Below, in pieces: positions 1-7,545 of a stretch of DNA of 64,000 bases. The DNA lies in contig NZ_CP011267.1 in NCBI RefSeq assembly GCF_001006045.1, positions 496,001 to 560,000 on the forward strand, in the 5' to 3' direction. How positions within the stretch are numbered: the first letter of the stretch is position 1; every line of letters begins with the position of its first letter. The translations under genes were made by a program, and so were the position numbers. The stretch is from Geoglobus ahangari (GTDB taxonomy: Archaea; Halobacteriota; Archaeoglobi; Archaeoglobales; Archaeoglobaceae). The notes beneath the pieces were generated by a model, which worked only from the letters and a program-made list of their open reading frames with translations, was not told the origin of the DNA and did not search any database.

Positions 1-131
1 CAGGAATTGCCACGTATGAGGACGTTGTCGCTGCGATAGACCTCGGAGCAGATGGTGTTCTGCTGGCGAGCGGAGTTGTGAAGGCCAGCGACCAGAAGAG
101 GGCACTTGAGGAACTCGTCGGACTGAGATAG
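1..131 (+). CDS. tpiA: Triosephosphate isomerase, C-terminal end (partial)
   Basis: The gene enters from the left edge of the window; codons are read from base 3 and 42 residues are visible before the TAG stop. Triosephosphate isomerase interconverts dihydroxyacetone phosphate and glyceraldehyde 3-phosphate in the cytoplasm for gluconeogenesis or glycolysis. The visible part holds the phosphate-binding end of the TIM barrel of the short archaeal type, recognisable by [14 protein letters not shown] followed by a short C-terminal helix ending in LVGLR. Archaeal enzymes of about 220-225 residues end in this way. Only the last fifth of the protein can be seen, so the catalytic His and Glu lie outside the window. 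Confidence 0.85.
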   Translation, partial: GIATYEDVVAAIDLGADGVLLASGVVKASDQKRALEELVGLR

Positions 132-172
132 TTATTCAGAAAACTTTATATTTTATCAAACTTACTTGATTC

Positions 173-334
173 ATGGGATGCGTTGAGTGCAAGTTTTACG
201 AGTACGATGGAGTGTACAGGTGTAGGTGGTTTGAGGCGAGAATCTCGAGGGTCTTTCCGAGGTGGGTTGACGACTTCAAGAGGGGAGAGCTGAGGTTCAA
301 GAAGTGTGGGTATTACAGGAGCAAGAGAGAGTAA
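173..334 (+). CDS. Small cysteine-containing basic protein, unknown function
   Basis: An ATG opens a 53-residue reading frame 41 nt after tpiA on the same strand. The protein starts MGCVEC, so it has a CxxC pair at positions 3 and 6, a third Cys near residue 15 (YRCRW) and a fourth near residue 46 (KKCGYY). Four cysteines in 53 residues with many Arg and Lys suggest a small metal-binding (zinc) fold, possibly nucleic-acid binding. I do not recognise the family. No clear Shine-Dalgarno site is seen; an AT-rich stretch with TTTATATTTTATC just upstream (146-157) looks like a TATA box, which would make the transcript nearly leaderless. It could also be co-transcribed with tpiA. Confidence 0.55.
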   Translation: MGCVECKFYEYDGVYRCRWFEARISRVFPRWVDDFKRGELRFKKCGYYRSKRE

Positions 335-502
335 ATAAGGACACATAACAACTTTTTGCAATTTAAAATTGCCCCTTGCAGGAATCGGCTCATGGCCAGT
401 TTCGGAGCATTATTTAAAATCATGGGGTTAACTGCTCACAGGAAAGGTCAGGATCAAATAACTTTTTAAAATTTCATAAAAAATAAAATTGAGGATAGAG
501 CC
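335..502. other. Intergenic region with promoter of mntA-hepT
   Basis: This stretch of 168 nt has no gene that I can support. Near its end an AT-rich run (about 456-490) with CTTTTTAAAA could serve as the TATA element of the mntA-hepT unit, and GAGGAT six bases before the ATG at 503 is a Shine-Dalgarno site. Confidence 0.4.
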
Positions 503-805
503 ATGCTCTCCAGAACTGAAATCATGGAAATGATAATCAAACACTGGAACGAAATCGAGAGATTTGGAGTTAAAAGACTCTGGCTTTTCGGCTCCTATGC
601 AAAAGGAGAACAGAGCGAGAAGAGCGATATCGACATTCTCGTGGAATTCGAGAAAGGAAAGAAAACTTTCGACAATTACATGGACCTTAAATTCTTCCTT
701 GAAGACCTGCTTGGAGTAGAAGTTGATCTTATCACAGTTGAGGCTCTGAAGCCAGGAATTAAAGACGCAGTCTGGAAGGAGGCTGTCCCGATTGAGGGAT
801 TATAG
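503..805 (+). CDS. mntA: MntA-type nucleotidyltransferase (antitoxin of HepT)
   Basis: This 100-residue protein is a minimal nucleotidyltransferase of the DNA polymerase beta superfamily. The motif GSYAKGEQSEKSDIDILVEF around residues 31-50 matches the family pattern GSxARG-x(5)-SDIDLxV, where the two Asp residues bind metal; a third acidic site is in VEVDLIT near residue 78. In characterised MNT-HEPN systems the enzyme adds AMP to a Tyr of the HEPN toxin and so silences it. The ATG is preceded by GAGGAT at good spacing. The next gene starts inside the end of this one (14-nt overlap), as expected for co-translated toxin and antitoxin. Function is from family knowledge; the pairing is seen. 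Confidence 0.88.
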   Translation: MLSRTEIMEMIIKHWNEIERFGVKRLWLFGSYAKGEQSEKSDIDILVEFEKGKKTFDNYMDLKFFLEDLLGVEVDLITVEALKPGIKDAVWKEAVPIEGL

Positions 806-1142
806 ACTGTATATCGACGACATACTTGAAGCAATACAGAGAATAGAAGAATACACTGCAGGTATGGATTTTGAAGATTTTGCAGAAAACAGGCTTGTGG
901 TTGATGCCGTGGTCAGGAATCTCGAAATAATAGGTGAGTCATGCAGAGCATTGCCACGAGAGATCAGGGAAAAGTATCCGGATATCGAATGGCGTAAAAT
1001 TGTAGGACTCAGGAACATTCTGATCCATCAGTATTTTGGAGTAGATCTGGAACTTGTGTGGGATATCGTGAAAAACAAACTCCCAGAACTTGAAATAAAG
1101 ATTAAAGAGATAAAGAGGGATTTGAATGCCTCTTCAGCCTGA
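792..1142 (+). CDS. hepT: HepT-like HEPN ribonuclease toxin (DUF86)
   Basis: A 116-residue all-helical protein of the HEPN/DUF86 family. It holds the toxin signature R-x4-H-x-Y as RNILIHQY near residues 76-83; the Arg and His form the RNase active site and the Tyr is the residue AMPylated by the partner nucleotidyltransferase. The gene begins with TTG at 792 (MRDYRLYIDD), since no ATG lies near and the family start aligns here, and overlaps mntA by 14 nt. The pair is probably a self-contained toxin-antitoxin or defence module. Nothing is broken in the motif, so the toxin should be active unless modified. Confidence 0.87.
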   Translation: MRDYRLYIDDILEAIQRIEEYTAGMDFEDFAENRLVVDAVVRNLEIIGESCRALPREIREKYPDIEWRKIVGLRNILIHQYFGVDLELVWDIVKNKLPELEIKIKEIKRDLNASSA

Positions 1143-1244
1143 GGATCAGGTTCACCGGAACAACATTAAAATTAAAAAATTAAAAACCAAAAATACAAAT
1201 TATGCTGCTCCAATAACCTAGCTAATGGAAGAAATCAAAGCTAA

Positions 1245-1328
1245 GAAATCTCTTGGAGAATCATCTGGATTGCGATTGACGCGGATGAAAAAGGAGTTTA
1301 CCTTATATGGGCTACTGAAAGAAGGTAA
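1245..1328 (+). pseudogene. Possible transposase remnant (very short)
   Basis: Between stop codons one frame reads ISWRIIWIAIDADEKGVYLI followed by WATERR. The phrase W-I-A-I-D-x-D-E-K resembles the first catalytic block of DDE transposases, in which an Asp is followed by a short beta strand. It is only about 27 codons long, has no start, and no terminal inverted repeats were found. The rest of the gap 1143-1336 is AT-rich and shows no gene. It could be chance. Confidence 0.2.
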
Positions 1329-1336
1329 AAAGAGAT

Positions 1337-2110
1337 TCAGACCGAATCCAACACAAATTTTTTCATGTGCTCGGGAACAAAGCTCTCAGCATCAACCCCA
1401 CACGCCTTGCTGAACTGGTAGACCATGACGTAGCCCGCGAGGTGGAATGGAGCCTCCCTGATCTCAGCGTCCCTCTCCATGCTCGCAAGACACGGATAGG
1501 CGCACTGGTGCTGGTGTATGTCCTTCCAGAACTCGCCAACGTCTAGGATTTCGTAGCCCCTCATCCTCCTTGCCACGTAGTAGGCGTTGCCGCAGGGGTC
1601 GCTCCTCACAACCTCGACCTGCTCAACAACGTTCCCGTCCATCTTCACCCTGAACTCGGGTTTTCCAAACCCCAGATCCGCCAGAGGAGTATTTGACGCG
1701 CAAAACGGTTTAGGAGCGTAGAATTCAATCCCTACTTCCTCACATTTTCTCCTCACCTGCTCTCTCAGGCCGACAGAGAGCCATGCCGGATGCTCCACGG
1801 GCACTATCAGGCATTTCACGCCCGCAAATTCGGGAAGCTCGGCGATTATGTCAGGATGGAGGTTTATCGCCACGAGCACCTCGCACTCCACCTCTCCAAC
1901 TATCCTCTCGGGCTCCTCTATGTAAACCCCGTACGTCGAGGGCTCCTCGAGCTCCCTCGCAAAGACGATGGAGGAAGAGAGGTCGTAGCTCTTGCAGTGA
2001 TCGCACTCATCAATCCCGCAAGCCCCGAAGTGAGGGCAGCTGTCCGGATATGTGAGGTTTGAGACGAATCGCCTTCCGAACTCGCCTGAGTAAATGATCC
2101 CGATTTCCAT
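1337..2110 (-). CDS. DUF166 family protein
   Basis: This gene of 257 residues (from ATG at 2110, MEIGIIYSGEFGRRF) matches the archaeal DUF166 family, which is found mainly in methanogens and Archaeoglobales and has no settled function. It is rich in cysteine: a cluster with CPHFGACGIDECDHC near residues 25-39, and later CASNT, SDPCGNAYYVARR and CAYPCLASM, the last two being the family hallmark. The pattern suggests a metal or iron-sulfur site. An upstream in-frame codon at 2146 would add 12 residues (MTDKPVSRTRTV) that do not look like part of the fold, so the internal ATG is preferred. It stands alone between the toxin pair and the symporter. Confidence 0.7.
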   Translation of the reverse strand: MEIGIIYSGEFGRRFVSNLTYPDSCPHFGACGIDECDHCKSYDLSSSIVFARELEEPSTYGVYIEEPERIVGEVECEVLVAINLHPDIIAELPEFAGVKCLIVPVEHPAWLSVGLREQVRRKCEEVGIEFYAPKPFCASNTPLADLGFGKPEFRVKMDGNVVEQVEVVRSDPCGNAYYVARRMRGYEILDVGEFWKDIHQHQCAYPCLASMERDAEIREAPFHLAGYVMVYQFSKACGVDAESFVPEHMKKFVLDSV

Positions 2111-2217
2111 GACTGTCCGCGTTCTACTTACAGGTTTATCTGTCATTCGTTTTTGGTCGAGTGTTGTTCAAAATCCCATTTTCCACCCGAAACCCTTAAA
2201 AAACCACCTTTCCAAAC

Positions 2218-2379
2218 ATGTGTTCGATGAGGAGTGTGGAGTTTGTAGCCGTGCTCACGGCGATGCTCGTACCGTTTGTGGCGCTGAAGACGAGCGACCT
2301 GTCCACATACCTGTACTGGACTGCCGTGGTGTCCGCTTACTTAGCACACATAGCCTACAGGAGGTGGGAGGTTGAATAG
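2218..2379 (+). CDS. Small membrane protein, symporter partner (DUF3311-like)
   Basis: A 53-residue protein with two hydrophobic segments (about residues 8-21 and 29-45) ends 8 nt inside the start of the following sodium:solute symporter gene. Small two-helix proteins upstream of SSS-family symporters are a known pattern (YhdT with PanF, DUF3311 or DUF4212 types), and are thought to form part of the transporter. The start is ATG at 2218 (MCSMRSVEFV); an ATG at residue 4 is also possible. The overlap of TTG start and TAG stop argues for translational coupling. Assignment to an exact family is not certain. Confidence 0.6.
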   Translation: MCSMRSVEFVAVLTAMLVPFVALKTSDLSTYLYWTAVVSAYLAHIAYRRWEVE

Positions 2380-3721
2380 CTTCACGATCGCCATATTGCT
2401 CTACGCAGTGGCAGGAACCGCAATAGCGATCTACGCGAGGAGGTACGGGCTGAGGGGGGACAAGGACTACTACATAGCCGGCAGGAACGTTGGCGGGCTC
2501 GTTTCGGCATTGACCTATGCAGCGACAACATACTCGGCCTTCATGATGGTGGGGCTCGTGGGCCTGAGCTACGCAACAGGCGTTGGGGCTTACGGCTTCG
2601 AGATGTTCTACCTCCTCGGCACGCTGATGCTCCTCTCCTACTACGGCCCGAAGATATGGAGGATGTCGAGGGAGAGTGGCGCGATATCTCCGGCAGAGCT
2701 CATCGGGAAGAGGTTCGGGACGGGCACGGCGATGGCTGTTGCCCTGATCTCTCTGGTCGCTCTAATCCCCTACACGTCCAGCCAGCTCATCGGAGTCTCG
2801 CTTGTCGTGGAGAAGCTCTCCGGAATTGACTTCAGCGTAGCAATAGCCATCTCAGCTCTGCTCATCGCGCTCTGGGCGTTCATAGGAGGACTGAGGGGCG
2901 TCGCGTGGACAGATGCCGTGCAGGGCGTGATAATGCTGTCCGCAGCGGTTCTGGCCGTTGCCTACGTCTACAGCATGAACCCGGACTTTGCGGCAGAGAC
3001 GTCGAAGCTTGGAGAGCTCATGCACGTGCCCAACAGGATATGGACTCCACAGCTTTTCATAAAGCTCACCGTGCCCTGGTTCTTCTTCGCCCTGACAAAT
3101 CCTCAGGTATTCCAGAGGCTGTTCATCCCTAAAGACGAGAGAGCCTTGAAGAGGATGGTCGTGTACTTCGGCCTGTTCGGGCTGGTATACACGGTGATGG
3201 TAACGCTGATCGGCCTGATGCTCAGGGTAATGGCAGAGAACGGGCAGTTCCCGATGATCAATGATAGGGATCTCGTGACTCCAACCCTCCTCTCCCTGCT
3301 GCCGTCATGGCTCTCCCTGCTCATCGGAATCAGCATCCTCTCTGCTGCGATAACCACGGCCAACTCCATAATACTGAGCCTCTCCTCGATGGTGTCGAGG
3401 GATATAGCAAGGAGCCAGCTCGCCGGCAGGGCTGCGATAGTCGTGCTCACCATAGCGGTTGCCATCTTCGCCTCAACAAGGCCTGCGTACATTGTGGAGC
3501 TTGCGGTGATGTCCTCCACGCTTCTGCTCTCCACGCTGCCCCTCGTTCTGGCCATGATCCACACAAAATTCAGCAGAGGTCTGGAGGCTGTGATCGCGGG
3601 CTTTGTAACAGCACTGGTGCTGAGCTACATGAAGTACCCGTTCACAGGAGTGGCTGTGCTCGCAGTGGGATTTGCAGTTCTCCTCGCAACGAACCTGATA
3701 AAAAGAGAAGAGAAGGCTTAA
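2372..3721 (+). CDS. Sodium:solute symporter (SSS family)
   Basis: A 449-residue integral membrane protein with about 13 hydrophobic segments. The N-terminal signature D-K-D-Y-Y-I-A-G-R-N-V-G-G near residues 30-42, followed by AATTYSAFMMVGLVGL and GAYGF, is diagnostic of the SSS family (PanF, PutP, SGLT). These proteins move an organic solute inward with Na+. The substrate cannot be told from the sequence; no enzyme gene adjoins it on the same strand. The start is TTG at 2372, with GGAGGTGGGAGG directly upstream and overlapping the small membrane protein. It ends 12 nt from the stop of the convergent CoA-transferase gene. Confidence 0.88.
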   Translation: MNSFTIAILLYAVAGTAIAIYARRYGLRGDKDYYIAGRNVGGLVSALTYAATTYSAFMMVGLVGLSYATGVGAYGFEMFYLLGTLMLLSYYGPKIWRMSRESGAISPAELIGKRFGTGTAMAVALISLVALIPYTSSQLIGVSLVVEKLSGIDFSVAIAISALLIALWAFIGGLRGVAWTDAVQGVIMLSAAVLAVAYVYSMNPDFAAETSKLGELMHVPNRIWTPQLFIKLTVPWFFFALTNPQVFQRLFIPKDERALKRMVVYFGLFGLVYTVMVTLIGLMLRVMAENGQFPMINDRDLVTPTLLSLLPSWLSLLIGISILSAAITTANSIILSLSSMVSRDIARSQLAGRAAIVVLTIAVAIFASTRPAYIVELAVMSSTLLLSTLPLVLAMIHTKFSRGLEAVIAGFVTALVLSYMKYPFTGVAVLAVGFAVLLATNLIKREEKA

Positions 3722-3738
3722 TTTTTTAAATTTTAAAT
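3719..3738. terminator. Likely bidirectional T/A-rich terminator
   Basis: The 11 nt between the convergent symporter and CoA-transferase genes form a run TTTTTTAAATTTTAAA, giving U-tracts on either strand, which is what archaeal intrinsic termination needs. No strong hairpin is seen. Confidence 0.5.
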
Positions 3739-5031
3739 CACGCCGTTCTTCTTGAGCTCCTCGAGCCTCGACTTTCCGTAGCCGAGGTACTTCTTGTAGA
3801 TGAACTCGTTGTCCTCTCCAACAGGCTTGCAGAGCCACTTTATCCTGCCCGGCGTCTTCTCGTGCTTCGGAGCTATTCCCTGCACGGCGAGCTCTCCATA
3901 ATAGGGATCCTTGACCTTCATCAGCGCTCCTCTGAGCCACCAGTTCTCGACCTCGAAGCTCTCCTTCGGCGTGAGTAATTCGCCCGCAACAGCTGTACCC
4001 TCTCCCTTGTACTCGAGGGTCGCCTGAATCAGCTCCTCGGTCGTCATGTTAACCGTAACCTTCTCAAGCTCCTTCAAAGCTTTGGGCCAGTTCTCGGGCG
4101 TGAGCCTCTCCTTTATCGTCGGGTACTTGTCTATCAGATCCTCCCTGCCAAGTATCGTACAGAGAGCCTTCCAGTTGGGGTCGCTGAAACCAGCTATGAA
4201 CGCCATGCCGTCCTTCACCTTGATGAGTGTGTACGGGAACACCGCCGGATCGAAGTTCGCAACCCTGTTGATGGTGTCCCTGAAGGTGTGATAGTACTGC
4301 ACGTAGTAGTTCTGCACCTTCGCCATAGCCTCGGCCTCTGAGACGTCAATGAACTGTCCCTTTCCTGAGATCGTCCTCCAGAAGAGGGCGACCATTATTC
4401 CGAAGGCCGCGAAACCTCCACCGACGTACCATCCCATCCACGGGCCCATCTTAGTGGGAACCCTCGTGTGCTCTGGATACTCCTCGTATTCCTCGGGAAT
4501 TCCTGTCGTCCAAGTTATCCCTCCCATCGCCTGATTGATCACGTCGTAGTCCGGCAGGCCCTTCCCCGCCTTGCTGCCGAAGTGGCCGTAAGAGTAGATG
4601 GCGGTGTAAATCAACCCCGGATTTATCTTGCTGAGCTGCCTGTAGCCTATGCCGAGGGAGTCCATGTAGCCGGGCTTGAACGTCTCAATGACCACATCAG
4701 CCTTCTCGGCCAGCTCCTTGAATATCTCCCTGCCCTCCTCGCTCTCGAGGTTGAGGGTGATGTGGAACTTGTTCCTTCCCTCGACGATGTACGCAAGCCC
4801 CGTGTCCTTGATCTTCAAGCCGTAAGGTGTCATCTTCCTCGCTATGTCGCCGCCGGGTGGCTCGATCCTTATGACCTCAGCTCCAAACTCCGCGAGCAGT
4901 GATGAGGCGAAAAGACCCGCGAAATTGCCATAGCTCAAATCGAGCACGAGGACGTCGTCAAGCGCCTCGGGCTTATCCTTCGCATTGAGAACGTTGCAGT
5001 TCTCCTTTGCCCACTCAACCCAGTCACTCAT
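3733..5031 (-). CDS. CaiB/BaiF family III CoA-transferase, smaller subunit
   Basis: A 432-residue family III CoA-transferase. These enzymes move CoA between two carboxylic acids by way of a mixed anhydride on an Asp. The N-terminal Rossmann part is seen as VLDLSYGNFAGLFASSLLAEFGAEVIRIEPP, and the Asp in the family position is in LPDYDVINQAMGG near residue 160. It starts at ATG 5031 with GGAGGTGAGGG upstream, overlapping the stop of the preceding subunit gene by 8 nt, so the two products probably form a heteromer, as in succinyl-CoA:benzylsuccinate CoA-transferase (BbsEF) or succinyl-CoA:malate CoA-transferase. The carboxylate substrate is unknown. A second, similar pair lies at 46-49 kb; this protein corresponds to the second gene of that pair. 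Confidence 0.85.
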   Translation of the reverse strand: MSDWVEWAKENCNVLNAKDKPEALDDVLVLDLSYGNFAGLFASSLLAEFGAEVIRIEPPGGDIARKMTPYGLKIKDTGLAYIVEGRNKFHITLNLESEEGREIFKELAEKADVVIETFKPGYMDSLGIGYRQLSKINPGLIYTAIYSYGHFGSKAGKGLPDYDVINQAMGGITWTTGIPEEYEEYPEHTRVPTKMGPWMGWYVGGGFAAFGIMVALFWRTISGKGQFIDVSEAEAMAKVQNYYVQYYHTFRDTINRVANFDPAVFPYTLIKVKDGMAFIAGFSDPNWKALCTILGREDLIDKYPTIKERLTPENWPKALKELEKVTVNMTTEELIQATLEYKGEGTAVAGELLTPKESFEVENWWLRGALMKVKDPYYGELAVQGIAPKHEKTPGRIKWLCKPVGEDNEFIYKKYLGYGKSRLEELKKNGVI

Positions 5032-6403
5032 CAGCCCTCACCTCCGGGAAGAAGAGGCCGGACTTTCCGTCCCAGTCGTCTGGCGGGCAGGTTCTCGGAA
5101 TCTCCCTGCTGTACTTTCCTATGACCCCCTTCTTGTAGAGCTCCTTGAGCTCGTCTATGCTCAGCCCCAGCAGCCTTACGAACACGTACTCGTTGTCGAA
5201 GCCCAGCGGCCTTGCGGTCCACTTTATCCTCCCCGGGCTCTCGCTGAGCTTTGGAACTGGCGCAACCTCAGCCAGCTCGCCCCACAGCGGGTCTTCATAC
5301 TTCCACACGGCCTTCCTCTCATTCCAGTGCTCGTCCTCATACTGATCCTTGGCGCTCATGACCTTCGCCGCCGCAAACCCGTGCTTCTCTGCAAGCTCCT
5401 CGAGCTCCTTGACGGTCTTGTCCTTCGCCCACTCGTGTATGGCTTTGTAGATGACCTCCTGATTCTCCGGCTTCTGCCTCTCCTCTATGTCGGCGAACTT
5501 CTCAAAGAGGTCGTAGCGGTGCATCGCCTCGCAGAGCCCTCTGAACTCCTCCTCCTTGAAGGCTGCAATGGCAACGTATCCATCCTTGACCTTGACTATG
5601 TCTGAGGGAACAACAGCAACGTCCCTGTTGCCCGTCCTCTCTCTGTTCTTCCCCGTGAGGAAGACGTAAAGCCAGGTCCAGTCCATGTTCCTCACGAGGT
5701 TCTCAGCCTGCGAGAGGTCTATGTACTGGCCCTTGCCTGTTTTCTGCCTGTAGTAGAGGCCGACCATCACCGCAAAAGCGCCGATTAGAGCGCCGTAATA
5801 GTCACCGATCCAGTCACCCACCTTGAGTGGCATCGCCTCCTTGAAGCCTGTCGTCTCCATCAGCCCAGAGGTGGCCTGCGCAACTGCATCGTAGCTCGGC
5901 CTTACAGTGAACGGACCCCACTGGCCGAAGCCGGACATGCTGATGTAAACCAGCCCCGGATTGATCTCGCTCAGCTGCCTGTAGCCGAGGCCCCACCTGT
6001 CCGTTGTCCCGGGCCTGAAGTTCTCAACAAGCACGTCAGCCTTCTTTACGAGCTTGTACATCAGCTCCTTGCCCTCGGGTGTTCTGAGGTCTATGGACAC
6101 GTGGTACTTGCTGTTGTTCGCGGCCTCAAATCCGAGGGCGAGGTTCTTGTAGAACTTCGCGAACGGTGTGAGTGCCCTCATCGTGTCTCCAATACCCGGA
6201 AGCTCCACCTTTATGACCTCCGCTCCGAACTCGGCCAGATACGTTGGAAGCATTGGCCCGAGAACAAGAGTTCCGATCTCGATAACTCTGATCCCCTTCA
6301 GAGGCTCGGGCTTCTCGAAAGTTTTCTCTGGATTCAGAATTTCCCTGACGTATTCCGTATACGGCAGATCCTCAATATCTCTAACCTCCCTGCTATCAGA
6401 CAT
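5024..6403 (-). CDS. CaiB/BaiF family III CoA-transferase, larger subunit
   Basis: A 459-residue family III CoA-transferase and the first gene of a two-gene unit. It has the N-terminal CoA-binding stretch IRVIEIGTLVLGPMLPTYLAEFGAEVIKVELPG and the catalytic Asp within RPSYDAVAQATSG. The C-terminal part (TPGRIKWTARPLGFDNEYV type sequence) matches the typical end of the fold. The start chosen is ATG 6403 (MSDSREVRDIEDL), 7 nt after GGGGTGA; an in-frame codon at 6418 is less likely. A TATA box upstream (6452-6461) gives this pair its own promoter, 70 nt downstream of the nitrilase gene. Both subunits keep the Asp, unlike the second pair in this window. Confidence 0.85.
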   Translation of the reverse strand: MSDSREVRDIEDLPYTEYVREILNPEKTFEKPEPLKGIRVIEIGTLVLGPMLPTYLAEFGAEVIKVELPGIGDTMRALTPFAKFYKNLALGFEAANNSKYHVSIDLRTPEGKELMYKLVKKADVLVENFRPGTTDRWGLGYRQLSEINPGLVYISMSGFGQWGPFTVRPSYDAVAQATSGLMETTGFKEAMPLKVGDWIGDYYGALIGAFAVMVGLYYRQKTGKGQYIDLSQAENLVRNMDWTWLYVFLTGKNRERTGNRDVAVVPSDIVKVKDGYVAIAAFKEEEFRGLCEAMHRYDLFEKFADIEERQKPENQEVIYKAIHEWAKDKTVKELEELAEKHGFAAAKVMSAKDQYEDEHWNERKAVWKYEDPLWGELAEVAPVPKLSESPGRIKWTARPLGFDNEYVFVRLLGLSIDELKELYKKGVIGKYSREIPRTCPPDDWDGKSGLFFPEVRADE

Positions 6404-6448
6404 AAAATCACCCCTCAAAGACCTATTTTTCCGTATTTAACATGACAA

Positions 6449-6463
6449 ATGGGTGATATAAAA
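6449..6463 (-). promoter_or_regulatory. TATA-box promoter of the CoA-transferase pair
   Basis: Read on the minus strand the sequence is GTTTTTTATATCACC, a good archaeal TATA element. It lies about 50 nt before the ATG at 6403 and separates the CoA-transferase pair from the mutase operon upstream. Confidence 0.55.
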
Positions 6464-6473
6464 AACTTACTAT

Positions 6474-7277
6474 TTACGGTAACTTCAACCCGTTATTGCT
6501 CTGTTCAGAAAGGATTTTATCAATGGTGCTCAGATCTTCAAGAAAAGGATATTTTCTCCTGCACTCCTCCACTTCACCCAGATCTATCCTCGCAAAGATG
6601 AGCTCCTGCAGCTCCCCGGCCTCGTTGAGGACTCTGCCATAGGGATCTATTATCGCAGACTGGCCGTTGTACTTCCCCTCCGGATCAACGCAGTTTGCCG
6701 CGAGAACGAAGACCTGATTCTCTATCGCCCTCGCCCTTATGAGCGTCTTCCAGTGCTCTATCCTGCTGGCAGGAAACTCGGCTGGAATGGCGAGTATCTC
6801 CGCCCCCTCTTTTACGAGCCTTCTCGCCATCTCGGGAAACCTGACCTCATAGCAGACCAGCACTCCAACCTTCCCGTGGGGGGTGTCAAACACCCTCAGC
6901 TCGCTCCCGGGAGTGAAGTGCTTCCTCTCGTCGGTTAGAGGGAAGGGAAGGATCTTCCTGTACTTTCCAATTATCTCTCCCCTGTGCAGCAGGCAGACGC
7001 TGTTGTAGAGCTTTCCACCTTCCCTCTCAACCACTCCCGCAATCACGAGGATGTCCTTCCTCTCCGACAGCTTCAGAATCGTGTCGAGCTCCTCCTCAGC
7101 ACTTCCCACGGACGAGTAGTTTTCCGGGAAGAGACCGGTGTTAGAGGCCTCTGGAAGAACAACGATCTTCGCGTCAACCTGAATTGCCCTCTTGACGAGG
7201 CTCAGCGCTTTTGACTTGTTGGTCTCCACGTCCTTCACTACCCTCTGCTGCCCGCAGGCAACAACCATTTCAGTCAA
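6474..7277 (-). CDS. Carbon-nitrogen hydrolase (nitrilase superfamily, omega-amidase-like)
   Basis: A 267-residue protein of the nitrilase superfamily with the complete Glu-Lys-Cys triad: Glu in VVLPEASNTG, Lys in GKYRKILPFPLTDERK, and Cys in VGVLVCYEVRFPEMAR. The length and the VCYEVRFPE block fit the branch of omega-amidases and related deaminating amidases, which act on small omega-amides such as alpha-ketoglutaramate. The start may be TTG at 7277, which has GGTGGTGG six bases before it and overlaps the preceding stop by 8 nt, or ATG at 7268 (MVVACGQQ). It is the last gene of the acyl-CoA mutase operon, but the metabolic link is not obvious. Confidence 0.8.
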   Translation of the reverse strand: MTEMVVACGQQRVVKDVETNKSKALSLVKRAIQVDAKIVVLPEASNTGLFPENYSSVGSAEEELDTILKLSERKDILVIAGVVEREGGKLYNSVCLLHRGEIIGKYRKILPFPLTDERKHFTPGSELRVFDTPHGKVGVLVCYEVRFPEMARRLVKEGAEILAIPAEFPASRIEHWKTLIRARAIENQVFVLAANCVDPEGKYNGQSAIIDPYGRVLNEAGELQELIFARIDLGEVEECRRKYPFLEDLSTIDKILSEQSNNGLKLP

Positions 7278-7545
7278 GATAGTCCACCACCAGCCCTTCT
7301 TTCGTTATCTCCAGCCTCCCCTCGCTCCTGTCTATGCAGTAGCCCCACTCGAGGATCTTGAGGTGGTATTCTAACTGTTTCTCGTCGAGGCCGAGAATCT
7401 CCCCGATCTCCCTCTCGCTTTTCCCCTCCTTGATGAGCCTTAGTATTCTCCTCCTCAGCGGACTGCTCACGGCTATCTGGTACCTCTTGTGATACTCCCT
7501 GCTCTTCTCCAAGGTGTCGCTGTGCTTGCTCCAGCTCTCCTTCAT
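7270..7545 (-). CDS. Winged-helix DNA-binding protein
   Basis: A 91-residue protein with an ArsR-like winged helix: SPLRRRILRLIKEGKSERE followed by IGEILGLDEKQLEYHLKIL is the helix-turn-helix, and the C-terminal GRLEITKEGLVVDYL is the wing. It begins at ATG 7545 with a 4-nt ATGA overlap with the cobalamin adenosyltransferase gene; an open frame upstream is not used because it lies inside that gene. No ligand-binding domain is attached. Its place inside the mutase operon suggests it is a local regulator of the operon, which is an inference. Confidence 0.75.
   Translation of the reverse strand: MKESWSKHSDTLEKSREYHKRYQIAVSSPLRRRILRLIKEGKSEREIGEILGLDEKQLEYHLKILEWGYCIDRSEGRLEITKEGLVVDYLD

Noticed and set aside
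1225-1413. Plus-strand frame of 62 codons after hepT
   Set aside because: Its second half overlaps the DUF166 gene on the other strand, its composition is not protein-like, and no ribosome binding site is seen.
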